Assembly: GCA_963707465.1 (NCBI GenBank)
Contig: CAVPQK010000013.1
Location: 930,001 to 994,000 of the forward strand
Reading direction: 5' to 3'
Source: Bog-159 sp963707465
Lineage (GTDB): Bacteria; Acidobacteriota; Terriglobia; Bryobacterales; Bryobacteraceae
Length of the DNA: 64,000 bases
The notes beneath the pieces are model-generated. The model did no database searches. It saw nothing but the letters and a program-made list of their open reading frames with translations, and had not been told where the DNA came from. Both the position numbers and the translations under genes were made by a program. Shown piece after piece: positions 15,612 to 24,582 of this stretch (the first letter of the stretch is position 1; every line of letters starts with the position of its first letter).

Positions 15612-16637
15612 TCATGTGCGCCGGTTCCGCCAAACCGGCTCCTTGTTGAGTGACTCCTGCACGAAACGCCGGAGGGCGTGAATGGCCCGGCCGTAGGTCA
15701 TGACCGCGCTGGATGAAAGCAGCGAACCGGGCGGCTGATTCATGAACGGCATGAACTTATCGGGAAATCCCGGCATCGTGCATCCGATGCAGATGCCGCC
15801 CACATTGGGGCAGCCGCCAATCCCGCCCATCCATCCGCGCTTCCCCACATTGCATTGCACCACCGGACCCCAGCATCCCAGCTTCACGATACAGTGGCGC
15901 GAGCCGTACGCTTCGGCAAACTCGCCTTGCTCATAGTAACCACCGCGATCGCACACCTCATGCAGGGTCTGCCCGAACAGCCAGGTGGGGCGCAGCGCTT
16001 CATCCAGCTGAATCATGGGCGCCCTGCCCGCCGCCTGGGTGAGCAGGTAAAGCAGGGTCTCCATAAAGTTGTCGGGCTGCACCGGACACCCCGGAACGCA
16101 GACAATCGGGATACCGGCCTTCGATTTCCACCCCCATCCCAGATAATCGGGCAGACCCATGCACCCCGTAGGATTCCCTTCCATGGCGTGGATTCCGCCG
16201 TAGGTGGCGCAGGTTCCCGCCGCGATAACGGCCCACGCGTGCGGCGCCAGGCGGTCGATCCAGTCGCAAGTCAGAATCGGCTGGCCTGTCGTTTGGTCGG
16301 TGCCCAAGGTGGCCCAGTAGCCTTCCGCCTTGTTGGTTTCGTCCGGGATCGAGCCTTCCATCACCAGAATAAACGGCTGCCGCTTTCCGGCGGCAGCTTC
16401 GCGGAATGGCTTCAGGAACTCTTCGCCGTTTTCAAAGGCCAGAACCGGATTGTAGAAGTTGACTTTGGGAATCCAAGGCATGCCGCCGCGCACAATGTCT
16501 TCGATGCTGGGCTGCGTTGCGGCTGTCATTGCGATCGACTCCCCATCGCAGCCCAGACCGGCGGTGATCCACAGCACATCGATTTCCGCGATGGGTTCCG
16601 CCGTCTGGACCGGCCGGTCGTCTATTTGGCTCGACAT
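15612..16637 (-). CDS. Orphan group 1h-type hydrogenase small subunit paralogue
   Basis: The 341-residue protein is a clear paralogue of hhyS: WITAGLGCDGES, GTCATYGGIHAMEGNPTGCM, PGCPVQPDNFMETLLYLL, CIVKLGCWGPVVQC and GGCPNVGGICIGCTMPG are nearly the same. All Fe-S ligands of hhyS appear kept, except that the residue equivalent to the proximal Asp ligand is Glu (CDGE instead of CDGD). There is no second large subunit in the window. It is followed by the PAS kinase and the response regulator and preceded, four bases away, by an oxidoreductase gene. A sensory or alternative-partner role is inferred. Confidence 0.93.
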   Translation of the reverse strand: MSSQIDDRPVQTAEPIAEIDVLWITAGLGCDGESIAMTAATQPSIEDIVRGGMPWIPKVNFYNPVLAFENGEEFLKPFREAAAGKRQPFILVMEGSIPDETNKAEGYWATLGTDQTTGQPILTCDWIDRLAPHAWAVIAAGTCATYGGIHAMEGNPTGCMGLPDYLGWGWKSKAGIPIVCVPGCPVQPDNFMETLLYLLTQAAGRAPMIQLDEALRPTWLFGQTLHEVCDRGGYYEQGEFAEAYGSRHCIVKLGCWGPVVQCNVGKRGWMGGIGGCPNVGGICIGCTMPGFPDKFMPFMNQPPGSLLSSSAVMTYGRAIHALRRFVQESLNKEPVWRNRRT

Positions 16638-16641
16638 CGAA

Positions 16642-17853
16642 TCACATCTCCACTTTGTTCGACTGCTCGTTCCATTTCATGCGACGCCCGTTTTTGAGCG
16701 ACAGATTACCGAGTTGGGTGACGATCACCGCCTGAAAGCCCAAGGCCATCGGGGCAGTCGGCGTCTTGCGCGTCCGCACGCACTCCAGGAAGTTTTGCAC
16801 ATGGAGGTCGGTGGCCCAGCCGAAACCCTTCTCCGATTTCCGGGCGATGGCCGCGATCTCCTCCGCTCCCTGTTTGTATACTTTACACTCTTCGCGTCCG
16901 ATGTCCATGCGCGCCTGATCGCCGTCGAGTTGATTCATCTGATCGTTGCGAAGCTGGTAGCGCATGGCCGCATAATTGATCGAGAAAACGCCGATAAAGT
17001 CTTCCGGGTATTCCGCTGTCACCACCACTGACTCCGGCGTGTCGTAGCCCGCGCGGTGCGGTCTGCCCGCCGCGGCCGTCACCGCCAGCGGATAGCTAGC
17101 GTTCATCAACAGGTGTATCCCGTCGAACACATGCGCGCCCTGATCGGTCACAATCCCGCCGCCGTATTCGGCGATGTTTCGCCAGTTTCGAAAGATGAAC
17201 GGATCCGTTGGGACGCGCGTCTTCGCCGGGCCTTGCCATTGCTCCCAATCCAGTGCACCATCCAGTTTGGCCGTGCGGGCGCCGCCGTCGCCGACGTAAT
17301 TATTCAGCCACCACGACCGCACCATGCGGACCTTGCCCAGCGCACCGCCGGCGACCAGTTTTGCCCCAGCGAGATAAAGATCATAGCTGCGGCGCTGCAT
17401 GCCCACTTGCACGATCTGCCGGGTGTGCTTCTCAGCTTCGACTAGTCGAACGCCTTCTTCCGGCGTGTGGCATAGGGGCTTTTCCACGTACACGTCCTTG
17501 CCGGCCGCCAGGGCATCCAGCACCATCTGCGCGTGCCAATGTTCCGGCGTGGCGATCAGCACCGCCTGGATGTCTTTATCCGCCAGCAGTTCTTTGTAGT
17601 TGCGATAGATCTTGGGGTGGGTTCCCGGCGTCTTGGAGGCCGTGGACACCGCGTTCTCCAGATTGGGCTCATAGACGTCGCATATGGCTGTGACGCGCAA
17701 CGCCGGATCCTTCTGGAACACAGTCATGACGAAGGTGCCCCGGCTTCCGCTGCCAATCACGCCCAGGTTGATCTGATCCGCAGGCTCCGCTTGGGCAGCG
17801 AGTACGCCTCCGCCAGCCAGCAAGAATGTTCTTCTATTCATCCGCAGACTCAT
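16642..17853 (-). CDS. Gfo/Idh/MocA family oxidoreductase, exported
   Basis: The 403-residue protein begins with a twin-arginine-like signal (MNRRTFLLAGGGVLAAQAEP), then a Rossmann fold (NLGVIGSGSRGTFVMTVF), the EKPLCH motif of the family with its catalytic Lys, and a C-terminal substrate domain (GGGIVTDQGAHVFDGIHLLM). Such Tat-exported enzymes are very common in Acidobacteriota and often act on sugars or cyclitols. The start may be 17853 or 17841; no clear ribosome site decides. Its stop is four bases before the orphan small subunit, so it may head that operon, although no functional link is evident. Confidence 0.87.
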   Translation of the reverse strand: MSLRMNRRTFLLAGGGVLAAQAEPADQINLGVIGSGSRGTFVMTVFQKDPALRVTAICDVYEPNLENAVSTASKTPGTHPKIYRNYKELLADKDIQAVLIATPEHWHAQMVLDALAAGKDVYVEKPLCHTPEEGVRLVEAEKHTRQIVQVGMQRRSYDLYLAGAKLVAGGALGKVRMVRSWWLNNYVGDGGARTAKLDGALDWEQWQGPAKTRVPTDPFIFRNWRNIAEYGGGIVTDQGAHVFDGIHLLMNASYPLAVTAAAGRPHRAGYDTPESVVVTAEYPEDFIGVFSINYAAMRYQLRNDQMNQLDGDQARMDIGREECKVYKQGAEEIAAIARKSEKGFGWATDLHVQNFLECVRTRKTPTAPMALGFQAVIVTQLGNLSLKNGRRMKWNEQSNKVEM

Positions 17854-17941
17854 TGTAATCAGATTTGGGCGGAAGCGCGGGCTTGCTGGCCACCAAACGT
17901 TATGAAGATACTCGACCCGCGGTCGCATTCCTGTCCATTGG

Positions 17942-18270
17942 TTAGCATCCCGATAGAATAGCGTTGCCCGCTGGCCGCCATGCGCAACGCATTTTAGCCA
18001 CCCGGTTTCTGGTGCGGTTGCGTTCCTGCTTGATCACCTTGCCTCCGCTGATCTGTCGGCAGGGCGCCAGCTTCAGCCAAGATCCAAAGTCGTCTTCAGT
18101 CCGTCAGGGGCGCATATTCGTACCCGACTCCGAAACAAAAGTCAGCATCGTCATTCCATATAGTCCGTCCAGAGTGGTCAGGTTCACTCCGCAAATCCGA
18201 GCCAGCTCCGCCTCTAAGTCGAAGCGGGGCTCGTTGCCCCGCGGTTTGCTCCGTTTCTTCTTACTAAAGC
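17942..18270 (-). pseudogene. IS110-family transposase remnant
   Basis: This gap between genes translates on the minus strand as a decayed C-terminal piece of an IS110-type transposase: KKKRSKPRGNEPRFDLEAEL, then GVNLTTLDGLYGMTMLTFVS, an in-frame TGA at 18104-18106, and after it EDDFGSWLKLAPCRQISGGK. The RFDL...GVDLT...SEIGTDM...FASWLGL..ISGGK pattern is that of IS110 transposases. The frame then ends with TAA at 17942. The N-terminal DEDD catalytic part and element ends are missing. It marks an old insertion between the regulatory operon and the ABC transporter genes. Confidence 0.75.
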
Positions 18271-18307
18271 ACGCCCCCAAGGAGCAACCTGCTACACTTG
18301 CGGATCG

Positions 18308-19222
18308 ATGGATGCGGTCCAGATTTCAAATGTTACAAAAACCTTCGGCGCTGTAACGGCGGTGGACGGACTATCGCTCGTCGTTCCCGAAGGTTCGGTG
18401 TATGGTTTTATCGGGCCGAACGGATCCGGCAAGACCACCACTATGCGCATGATCTCCAGCATCTTCTATCCCGACTCCGGCGATATCCGGGTCTTCGGGC
18501 AACAAATGCTGGGCGCGCGTTCGGAGCTGATCGGCTACCTGCCCGAGGAGCGGGGCCTCTACCGCAAGATGGCGGTGCAACCGATGCTGGAATTCTACGG
18601 AGAACTGCGCAGCGGCCGCAAGGTCACCGCGGAAGTAGTGCGCTGGCTCGACAAGCTGGACCTCGCGAAGTGGGCCTCGCAGAAGGTGCAGACGCTGAGC
18701 AAGGGCATGAGCCAGAAGGTGCAGTTCATCGCCGCGGTGGTTCCGGCGCCCAAGCTGCTGATCCTGGACGAGCCGTTCAGCGGGCTCGATCCGGTGAGCG
18801 CGGACACGCTGCAATCCGCCATCCTGGATCTGCGCCGCGGCGGCGTCACGGTGATCCTGAGCACGCACGACATGCAGGTGGCCGAGAACATGTGCGACTA
18901 CATTTGCATGATCTTCCGGGGCAAGAAAGTTCTGGACGGCACGCTCGAATCCATCCAGGATCAATACGGAAACGACACCATCCGGGTGGCGGCGGAAGGC
19001 GGCGCGCGGTTTCTGGACGGCTTGCCGGACGTGGAAAGGGTGCGCGATCTCGGGCAAGTACAGGAGCTGCGCATGGCGCGCGGCTGCGACCCGCAGCAGG
19101 TGCTGCGCACGCTCATCGATCGCACGCGGGTGACCAGCTTCTCCATCATGAAGCCATCGCTGCACGACATCTTCGTGCGGATTGCGGGCCCGGAAGCAGC
19201 GGAGGCGCAAATTGCCCAGTAA
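18308..19222 (+). CDS. ABC transporter ATP-binding protein (NatA-like)
   Basis: The 304-residue ATPase has Walker A in GPNGSGKTTTMRM (about residues 39-51), the signature segment LSKGMSQKVQFIAAVV, Walker B LLILDEPFSGLD and the switch His in LSTHD. The extra C-terminal domain (about 220-304) fits the NatA/DrrA group of exporter ATPases. It pairs with the membrane protein that follows; the two genes overlap by 11 bases. The cargo is unknown; NatAB relatives export Na+ or drugs. Confidence 0.93.
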   Translation: MDAVQISNVTKTFGAVTAVDGLSLVVPEGSVYGFIGPNGSGKTTTMRMISSIFYPDSGDIRVFGQQMLGARSELIGYLPEERGLYRKMAVQPMLEFYGELRSGRKVTAEVVRWLDKLDLAKWASQKVQTLSKGMSQKVQFIAAVVPAPKLLILDEPFSGLDPVSADTLQSAILDLRRGGVTVILSTHDMQVAENMCDYICMIFRGKKVLDGTLESIQDQYGNDTIRVAAEGGARFLDGLPDVERVRDLGQVQELRMARGCDPQQVLRTLIDRTRVTSFSIMKPSLHDIFVRIAGPEAAEAQIAQ

Positions 19223-20558
19223 CCCGCATCGGATTCTGCTGATCGCCAGGCGCGACTACCTGGCCACCATTCGCACCAAGGCGTTCATTATCGGCCTGGT
19301 GGTGGCGCCGCTGCTGTTTGGCGGCGGCTTTCTGGGTATTGCACTGATGCAAAGCAAGCCGGATATCAAGGAGCGGCGCATCGCCATTATCGATAGCACG
19401 GGCGCGGTGGCCGCCGCCGTGATCCAGGCCGCGCAGGAGAAGAACGCGAAAGAACTCTTCGATAAGGTCACCCACCGCCAGATGCAGCCGCGCTACGCTT
19501 TCGAGACTTTGCCGCCGGCCGCCGACCCCAAGCAGCAGCGCCTGGAATTGTCGGAGCGCGTGCGCCACGAGAAGCTCTATGCGTTCGTGGAAATCAGTCC
19601 GAGCACCTTGCAGACCGCGCCGCCTGCGGCGAACGACAAGGATACCACGCCCGGTCCAGTCTCGACTTATAGCAACGAGGGCGGCTTCGACGAAGCCAGC
19701 CGCTGGCTATCCGGTTCCATCGACGAAGGCATTCGGCGCGTGCGCCTGGCGCATCTCGGCGTGGACCCAAGCCGTCTCTCCGATGCGCTGGCCGGTGTGA
19801 AAATCGACCGCTTCGGCCTGGTTTCGCGCGATCCGAAGACTGGCGAAATTCACGAGGCGAGCAAGAAAAACGAAGTCGCCGAATTTGCCGTGCCGTTCGG
19901 CATCATGCTGCTGCTGGGCATGATCGTGATGGTCGGATCGAGCCCGATGCTCTCGGCGGTGACGGAGGACAAGGCGCAGCGCCTGGTGGAAATGCTGCTG
20001 GGGATGGCGACGCCTTTCGAGCTGATGATGGGCAAGGTGCTGGGCGCGCTGGGCACCTCGCTGACCAGTTCCGCGTTCTACATTATCGGCGGCACGCTGG
20101 CGCTGGAAGGTATGGGCCTCTCGGGCATTGTGCCGTTCGCCGTGTTTCCCTGGTTTTACGCCTACCTGATCGCCGACGTGATCTTCCTGTGCTCCTTCGC
20201 CGCGGCCTTGGGGGCCGGGTGCGGGAGCCCACAGGATGCGCAGCAGCTCGCCATTCTATTGCTCGCGCCAGTGATGATCCCGTACTTTTTGATCACCTTC
20301 GTCATGCAGCAGCCCAATGGCCCCATTTCCACGGCTTTGTCACTGTTTCCGCCCTTCACGCCCATGCTGATGCTGCTGCGGCAGGCCATGCCGGGCGGCG
20401 GCGTACCGGCGTGGCAGCCCTGGGTGGGGCTGGCCGGAGTGCTGGCCTTCACGCTGGTGATGGTGGTGGCGGCGGCGCGCATCTTCCGCGTCGCGATTTT
20501 GGTGCAAGGGAAGACGCCGAAGGTCGCAGAACTGGTGCACTGGGCTTGGCGCGGGTAG
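19212..20558 (+). CDS. ABC transporter permease (NatB-like, ABC-2 type)
   Basis: The 448-residue permease has one N-terminal membrane helix (AFIIGLVVAPLLFGGGFLGI), a large extracytoplasmic domain (about 50-230) and several C-terminal helices (FAVPFGIMLLLGMIVMVGSS and onward). This is the NatB/ABC2_membrane_3 layout. I chose TTG 19212 because GGAGG ends six bases before it and the frame starts inside the ATPase gene, giving an 11-base overlap; an upstream ATG at 19182 would add ten very basic residues without a ribosome site. Partner of the upstream ATPase. Confidence 0.9.
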   Translation: MPSNPHRILLIARRDYLATIRTKAFIIGLVVAPLLFGGGFLGIALMQSKPDIKERRIAIIDSTGAVAAAVIQAAQEKNAKELFDKVTHRQMQPRYAFETLPPAADPKQQRLELSERVRHEKLYAFVEISPSTLQTAPPAANDKDTTPGPVSTYSNEGGFDEASRWLSGSIDEGIRRVRLAHLGVDPSRLSDALAGVKIDRFGLVSRDPKTGEIHEASKKNEVAEFAVPFGIMLLLGMIVMVGSSPMLSAVTEDKAQRLVEMLLGMATPFELMMGKVLGALGTSLTSSAFYIIGGTLALEGMGLSGIVPFAVFPWFYAYLIADVIFLCSFAAALGAGCGSPQDAQQLAILLLAPVMIPYFLITFVMQQPNGPISTALSLFPPFTPMLMLLRQAMPGGGVPAWQPWVGLAGVLAFTLVMVVAAARIFRVAILVQGKTPKVAELVHWAWRG

Positions 20559-20562
20559 GAAA

Positions 20563-20588
20563 ACGCTCCCTCACGGTCGCGGCTCGGC
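20563..20588. repeat. REP-like repeat, intergenic copy
   Basis: Reads ACGCTCCCTCACGGTCGCGG then CTCGG, the reverse complement of the repeat in hypC (5468) and in the pseudopilin gene (63219) with one base difference. It lies just after the permease stop codon. Confidence 0.75.
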
Positions 20589-20646
20589 AACAGCCCCACC
20601 CTGCTGCGCGGCGCTGTCCGCTAACATGTTTGTTCGAGAGCCAAAC

Positions 20647-22786
20647 ATGATTCCTGCCTGTTGCTGGAGATTGGGCGCCCTCGTCGCCCTCGTTTGTCAA
20701 ATCGCCGCGGAACAGCCAACCCCGGTGAACAACTGCGCGCAACCGTTGAACTGGACAAACGCGCAGGACCATCAGAACATGATGGATCAGTTGGGCATCA
20801 CGGCTCTGCGTCCAGGGGCGAACGGGAACGAGAAAGCCCCCGATCATGCCAACTACGATGAGTCGAAGGCCAATCCGTTTCCGGATCTGCCCGACGCGCT
20901 CACTTTGAAAAACGGGCAAAAGGTCAAATCCGCCGAACAATGGTGGCATCAGCGGCGACCGGAGATCGTGGAAGACTTCGAGCGCGAAGTGGTCGGTCGC
21001 GTCCCGCCCAATGTGCCCAAGGTGACCTGGACCGTGACGACCACGACCAATTCGAAGGCGGGGAGCTTTCCGGTCATTGAAAAGCAACTCGTGGGACACG
21101 CGGACAACTCATCGTGCCCGCTGATCAACGTCGATATTAAAATGACGCTGGTGACGCCGGCGAATGCGAAAGGTCCCGTGCCGGTGATGATGATGTTCGG
21201 CAGCGCGGCATTTCTCAAGCGGATGGCGGACATGATGGCCAGCCGTCCGGAAATGAAGGCGATGCTGGGGAGCGATCCGCCTTCGATGGAACAACTGATC
21301 GCGGGGGGATGGGGTTACGCGCTGATCGACCCCGGCAGCATTCAACCGGACAACGGCGCAGGTCTGACCAAGGGTATCATCGGACTCGCAAACAAGGGCC
21401 AGCCCCGCAAGCCGGAGGACTGGGGCGCGCTGCGGGCATGGGGGTGGGGCGCATCCCGCGGCCTCGACTATCTGGAGACCGACCCGACCGTCGACGCCAA
21501 GCGCGACCGGCATCGAAGGCGTCTCTCGTTTCGGAAAGGGCGCGCTGGTGACCATGGCGTTCGATAGCCGTTTCGCTGTGGTGCTGGTGGGGTCCTCCGG
21601 GGAGGGTGGCGCCAAACCGCATAGACGCAATTTCGGAGAGGCGGTGGAGAATCTTACCGGATCCGGGGAGTACCACTGGATGGCCGGCAACTTCCTGAAA
21701 TACGGCGCCGCCGCGAGTTCTTTCGGGAGCAAGAATGCCGGCGACTTGCCGGTGGACTCGAACGAATTGATCGCCCTTTGCGCGCCGCGGCTGACTTTCA
21801 TCAGCTATGGAGTCCCCGAAAAGGGAGACGCGAAGTGGCTGGACCAGCAGGGCAGCTTCATGGCAACCGTGGCTGCGGGGCCGGTCTTCCGGCTATTGGG
21901 AGCGAAAGATACGGGAGTCACGGAAGACTATCACAGCGCGAAGATGCCGCCGGTGAATACGGGACTTCTGGATGGCCAACTGGCTTGGCGCCAGCATGAC
22001 GGCGGCCACACGGATGCCCCGAACTGGAAGTATTTCATTCCCTGGGCGGATAAATTCCTGAACTATCGCCCGGCGCGCAGGGAACTTCCGGCCGACGCGG
22101 CGGTCTTCCGGACCGACCCAAACTCCCTGGTCGCACATAGTCAGCTGCTGGCGAAGGCAAAGCAAGGCGGGATCGACGTGTACTTCGAAGGCGACTCCAT
22201 CACGCGGCGGTGGGGCGCGACCGACTACCCCGATCTGCTGGCCAATTGGAAGCAGAATTTCTTCGGCTGGAACGCAGCCGATTTCGGATGGGGCGCCGAT
22301 CAGACGCAGAATATCCTCTGGCGCTTGGAGAACGGCGAGTTGGACGCAGTCAACCCCAAGGTCGTGGTTCTGCTGGCCGGCACAAATAACCTCGGCCATG
22401 GAGCGGAGGATGTCGCGCGCGGTGTGCAGGCGATTGTAGGCGCGATCCAAACGAAAGCGCCCGCGGCGACGGTGATCGTGATGGGGCTCTTCCCGAGAAA
22501 CGACGACACGGCTTTGATGCCCGTCATCGACAGGATCAACGGCGATCTGTCCAAGATCGCTGATGGCCGGAAGGTGCGGTATCTGAATATCAACGACAAA
22601 CTCGCCGGTAGCGACGGAAGGCTGCTGAATGGGATGATGAACGTGAAAGACAAGCTCCATCCGACCGCGAAGGCGTATCAAATCTGGGCGGATGCCTTGA
22701 AACCGATCTTTACGGAGTTGCTGGGCCCTCCCGCCGCGGTGGATCACGCCCCGCCCCCCACCGGCGATCCCAGCGCGAAACGCTGA
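20647..22786 (+). pseudogene. CE15 glucuronoyl-esterase-like / SGNH hydrolase fusion with frameshift
   Basis: Two open frames together make one gene. The first (to about 21506) has a signal peptide (MIPACCWRLGALVALVCQIA) and the N-terminal half of a CE15 alpha/beta hydrolase. The second carries GIEGVSRFGKGAL (nucleophile Ser at 21524-21526), GSSGEGGAKPHRRNFGE, GSGEYHWMAGNF and the His region DGGHTDAPNW, then a C-terminal SGNH/GDSL domain (FEGDSITRRWG, LAGTNN, DKLHPTAKAY). One extra base near 21500-21510, within AAGCGCGACC, breaks the frame. CE15 enzymes cut glucuronoyl esters between lignin and xylan; the SGNH part may remove acetyl groups. Everything else is intact, so this may be a recent mutation or a base-call error. 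Confidence 0.85.
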
Positions 22787-23116
22787 GGCGACTAAACGGT
22801 ACGCCGCGGCACTTCCGTTCGTTCGGTCTGATCTGCATGGCTGGCGGCGGGATGCGGGCTCCCACCCGGCCGGATGAATTTTTTGCCGTGGGCAGCGGCC
22901 TTACAGCGAAGTTGAGCAAGGACCCCAACACCGATGCGCGCATCGCCGGTATCGCGAGTATTGAAGAAGTTTCGAGTTCCGGCGCGGGATGGGTTGTTTC
23001 CGCGGGGCTGAACGGCGACCAAAGCAACCAAGGAAGACAAGTGACCATGGACCCACGGGAGATTCGAACCTATCGCGCGCGGTTGTACAGCGCGCAACCA
23101 TAAGCGGCGAGTTCCG
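22787..23116. other. Intergenic stretch with a weak small ORF and tRNA-like fragment
   Basis: This region separates the esterase fusion from the convergent cdaA gene. An 88-codon frame (22837-23103, plus) ends ...TMDPREIRTYRARLYSAQP; it lacks a ribosome site and recognised homology, so I do not call it a gene. On the minus strand GGTTCGAAT with a nearby inverted repeat (GGTTG / CAACC, 23080-23099) looks like a tRNA T-loop, but the flanking bases do not pair as a T-stem and no D-arm is present. Confidence 0.4.
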
Positions 23117-24259
23117 CTACGGCGCGCGCTGCGACAGGCTCACCTTGATCCTGCCGGGTTCGACATTCTCCATCACGACTCCGGGCGGCAGGTTGAGATT
23201 GCGTGCTTCGACTTTGAGATTCATGGGGCCCGCGTGCGCCCCGCGCAGATTGAAGCTGGCGCGCAGCAGCGTGAGACTCACGGAATCCATCAACCAGGCG
23301 CGGCCGCGCACTTGGACCTCCAGCCGGTCGGGCGCGGAGATGTCCATTCCCGCCGGCACGTTCACAAACTGCACTGGCACGCCGACCGTGCGCACCGTGG
23401 TTCCGGAGGACAAAAACGAGGTGCTCCAGATGGCCGCCGCGAGTCCCAGCGCGGCCAGCTTGACGGGGACATTCGAGAACAGCCATTGCCGCAGCCTGCT
23501 TTGCACAGCGGCGGCGGGCTGCGCGCAGAGCTTTTCCAACATCTCGACCAGCCTGGGTTCGTCGTCGATGCGGATGATGCGACGGGCCTCCATCAGAGTG
23601 ACTTCGCCGCGCTCCTCGGAGACCACCACCACCAGCGCGTCGCAGCGCTCGGAAAGCCCCATGGCCGCGCGATGCCGCGTGCCGTAGTAACTGGGCACCC
23701 GCTCGCGTTCGGTGAGCGGCAGCACGGCGGCCGCGCGCACGATGCGGTCGCCGCGGACGATCACCGCGCCGTCATGCACGGGCGAAGTCTTCTGGAAGAT
23801 GGCTTCCAGGATTTCCGGTGACAGGGAGGACTCCAGCATGATACCGCCGCTGACCAGTTCCGCCACGGTGTTACTGCGCACCACCACAATCAACGCGCCC
23901 ACCGAACCACCGGCCAAACGGAAAGCGGCGCGGGCGATCGACTGGTACGTCTCGCCCAGCCGGGAGGCGGTCTGGGAGCGCCAGTTCAGCAGGCTGTCGA
24001 TGCGCATGAAGAAGCGCCGCAACTCCGCCTGGAAAACCAGGAGCAGCACCACGATGGCCAGGATGGCCGCGCCATCCAGCACCCAACTGGTGAGCGCCAG
24101 GTCGAAATGCCGCGAAACCAGGGCTCCGGCGTGCAGGCCGAGCACCACTAGAGCCACGCGCAAGGCGCGCGCCTGCTGCGCCCAGCGGAGCAGGATATAG
24201 AGCGCCGTCGTCAAGACGACGAAATCCACGACGCTCTGCCAGTGCACCGGATGAATCAT
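23117..24259 (-). CDS. cdaA: Diadenylate cyclase CdaA fused to a CdaR/YbbR-like domain
   Basis: The 380-residue membrane protein makes c-di-AMP from two ATP. It has three N-terminal hydrophobic helices (VVDFVVLTTALYILLRW onward), a DAC domain (about 95-235) with HDGAVIVRGDRI and GTRHRAAMGLSE, the DGA and RHR catalytic motifs, then a fourth hydrophobic helix (VKLAALGLAAAIWSTSFL) and a YbbR-like repeat (VGVPVQFVNVPAGM to VMENVEPGRIKVSL). In Firmicutes CdaA and its regulator CdaR are separate adjacent genes; here they form one chain. ATG 24259 follows GGAAGAA. No glmM lies next to it in this window. Confidence 0.92.
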   Translation of the reverse strand: MIHPVHWQSVVDFVVLTTALYILLRWAQQARALRVALVVLGLHAGALVSRHFDLALTSWVLDGAAILAIVVLLLVFQAELRRFFMRIDSLLNWRSQTASRLGETYQSIARAAFRLAGGSVGALIVVVRSNTVAELVSGGIMLESSLSPEILEAIFQKTSPVHDGAVIVRGDRIVRAAAVLPLTERERVPSYYGTRHRAAMGLSERCDALVVVVSEERGEVTLMEARRIIRIDDEPRLVEMLEKLCAQPAAAVQSRLRQWLFSNVPVKLAALGLAAAIWSTSFLSSGTTVRTVGVPVQFVNVPAGMDISAPDRLEVQVRGRAWLMDSVSLTLLRASFNLRGAHAGPMNLKVEARNLNLPPGVVMENVEPGRIKVSLSQRAP

Positions 24260-24357
24260 GCGTTCTTCCAATATCCCGCGAACCGCGGCAAACTACAATG
24301 GAGGCCGCGATGCAGCCCTTTCGTATCACGCCTTCGCGTGCCACAGGAAAGCATATT

Positions 24358-24472
24358 TGGCCGCCGATGAACGCCGATAGAACGCGGCTGACTGTCTTTG
24401 GCGCCCGGCCGGAACTACAGGAGCCCTCGACCTTGATTCTTATCGGCGTGCATCGGCGCTCATCGGCGGCCA
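24358..24472. repeat. Long imperfect inverted repeat between cdaA and the receptor gene
   Basis: Left arm TGGCCGCCGATGA (24358-24370) pairs with TCATCGGCGGCCA (24460-24472), and ACGCCGATA (24371-24379) with TATCGGCGT (24441-24449). The loop is about 60 bases. The 323-base gap 24260-24582 holds this, a possible -10 box TATAGT at 24548, and no gene that I can support. The ATCGGCG words resemble the repeat at 61284. Confidence 0.6.
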
Positions 24473-24582
24473 ATAACGTCTTGATATAACCAAAGAGCAT
24501 GCGGAATGGTTGCGCGAGGTAACTTTTGCGCCCAGTGCTTCGCCTGCTATAGTTACCACCGTTTTGCCAATCTAAATTGAAG

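Noticed and set aside
17964..18356. 130-codon plus-strand frame before the ABC gene
   Set aside because: It is antisense to the IS110 remnant and shows no protein features.
22837..23103. 88-codon plus-strand ORF
   Set aside because: No ribosome site, no recognised domain and composition typical of chance frames.
23050..23115. Possible tRNA on the minus strand
   Set aside because: GGTTCGAAT resembles a T-loop, but the T-stem does not pair and no D-arm or acceptor stem can be built.
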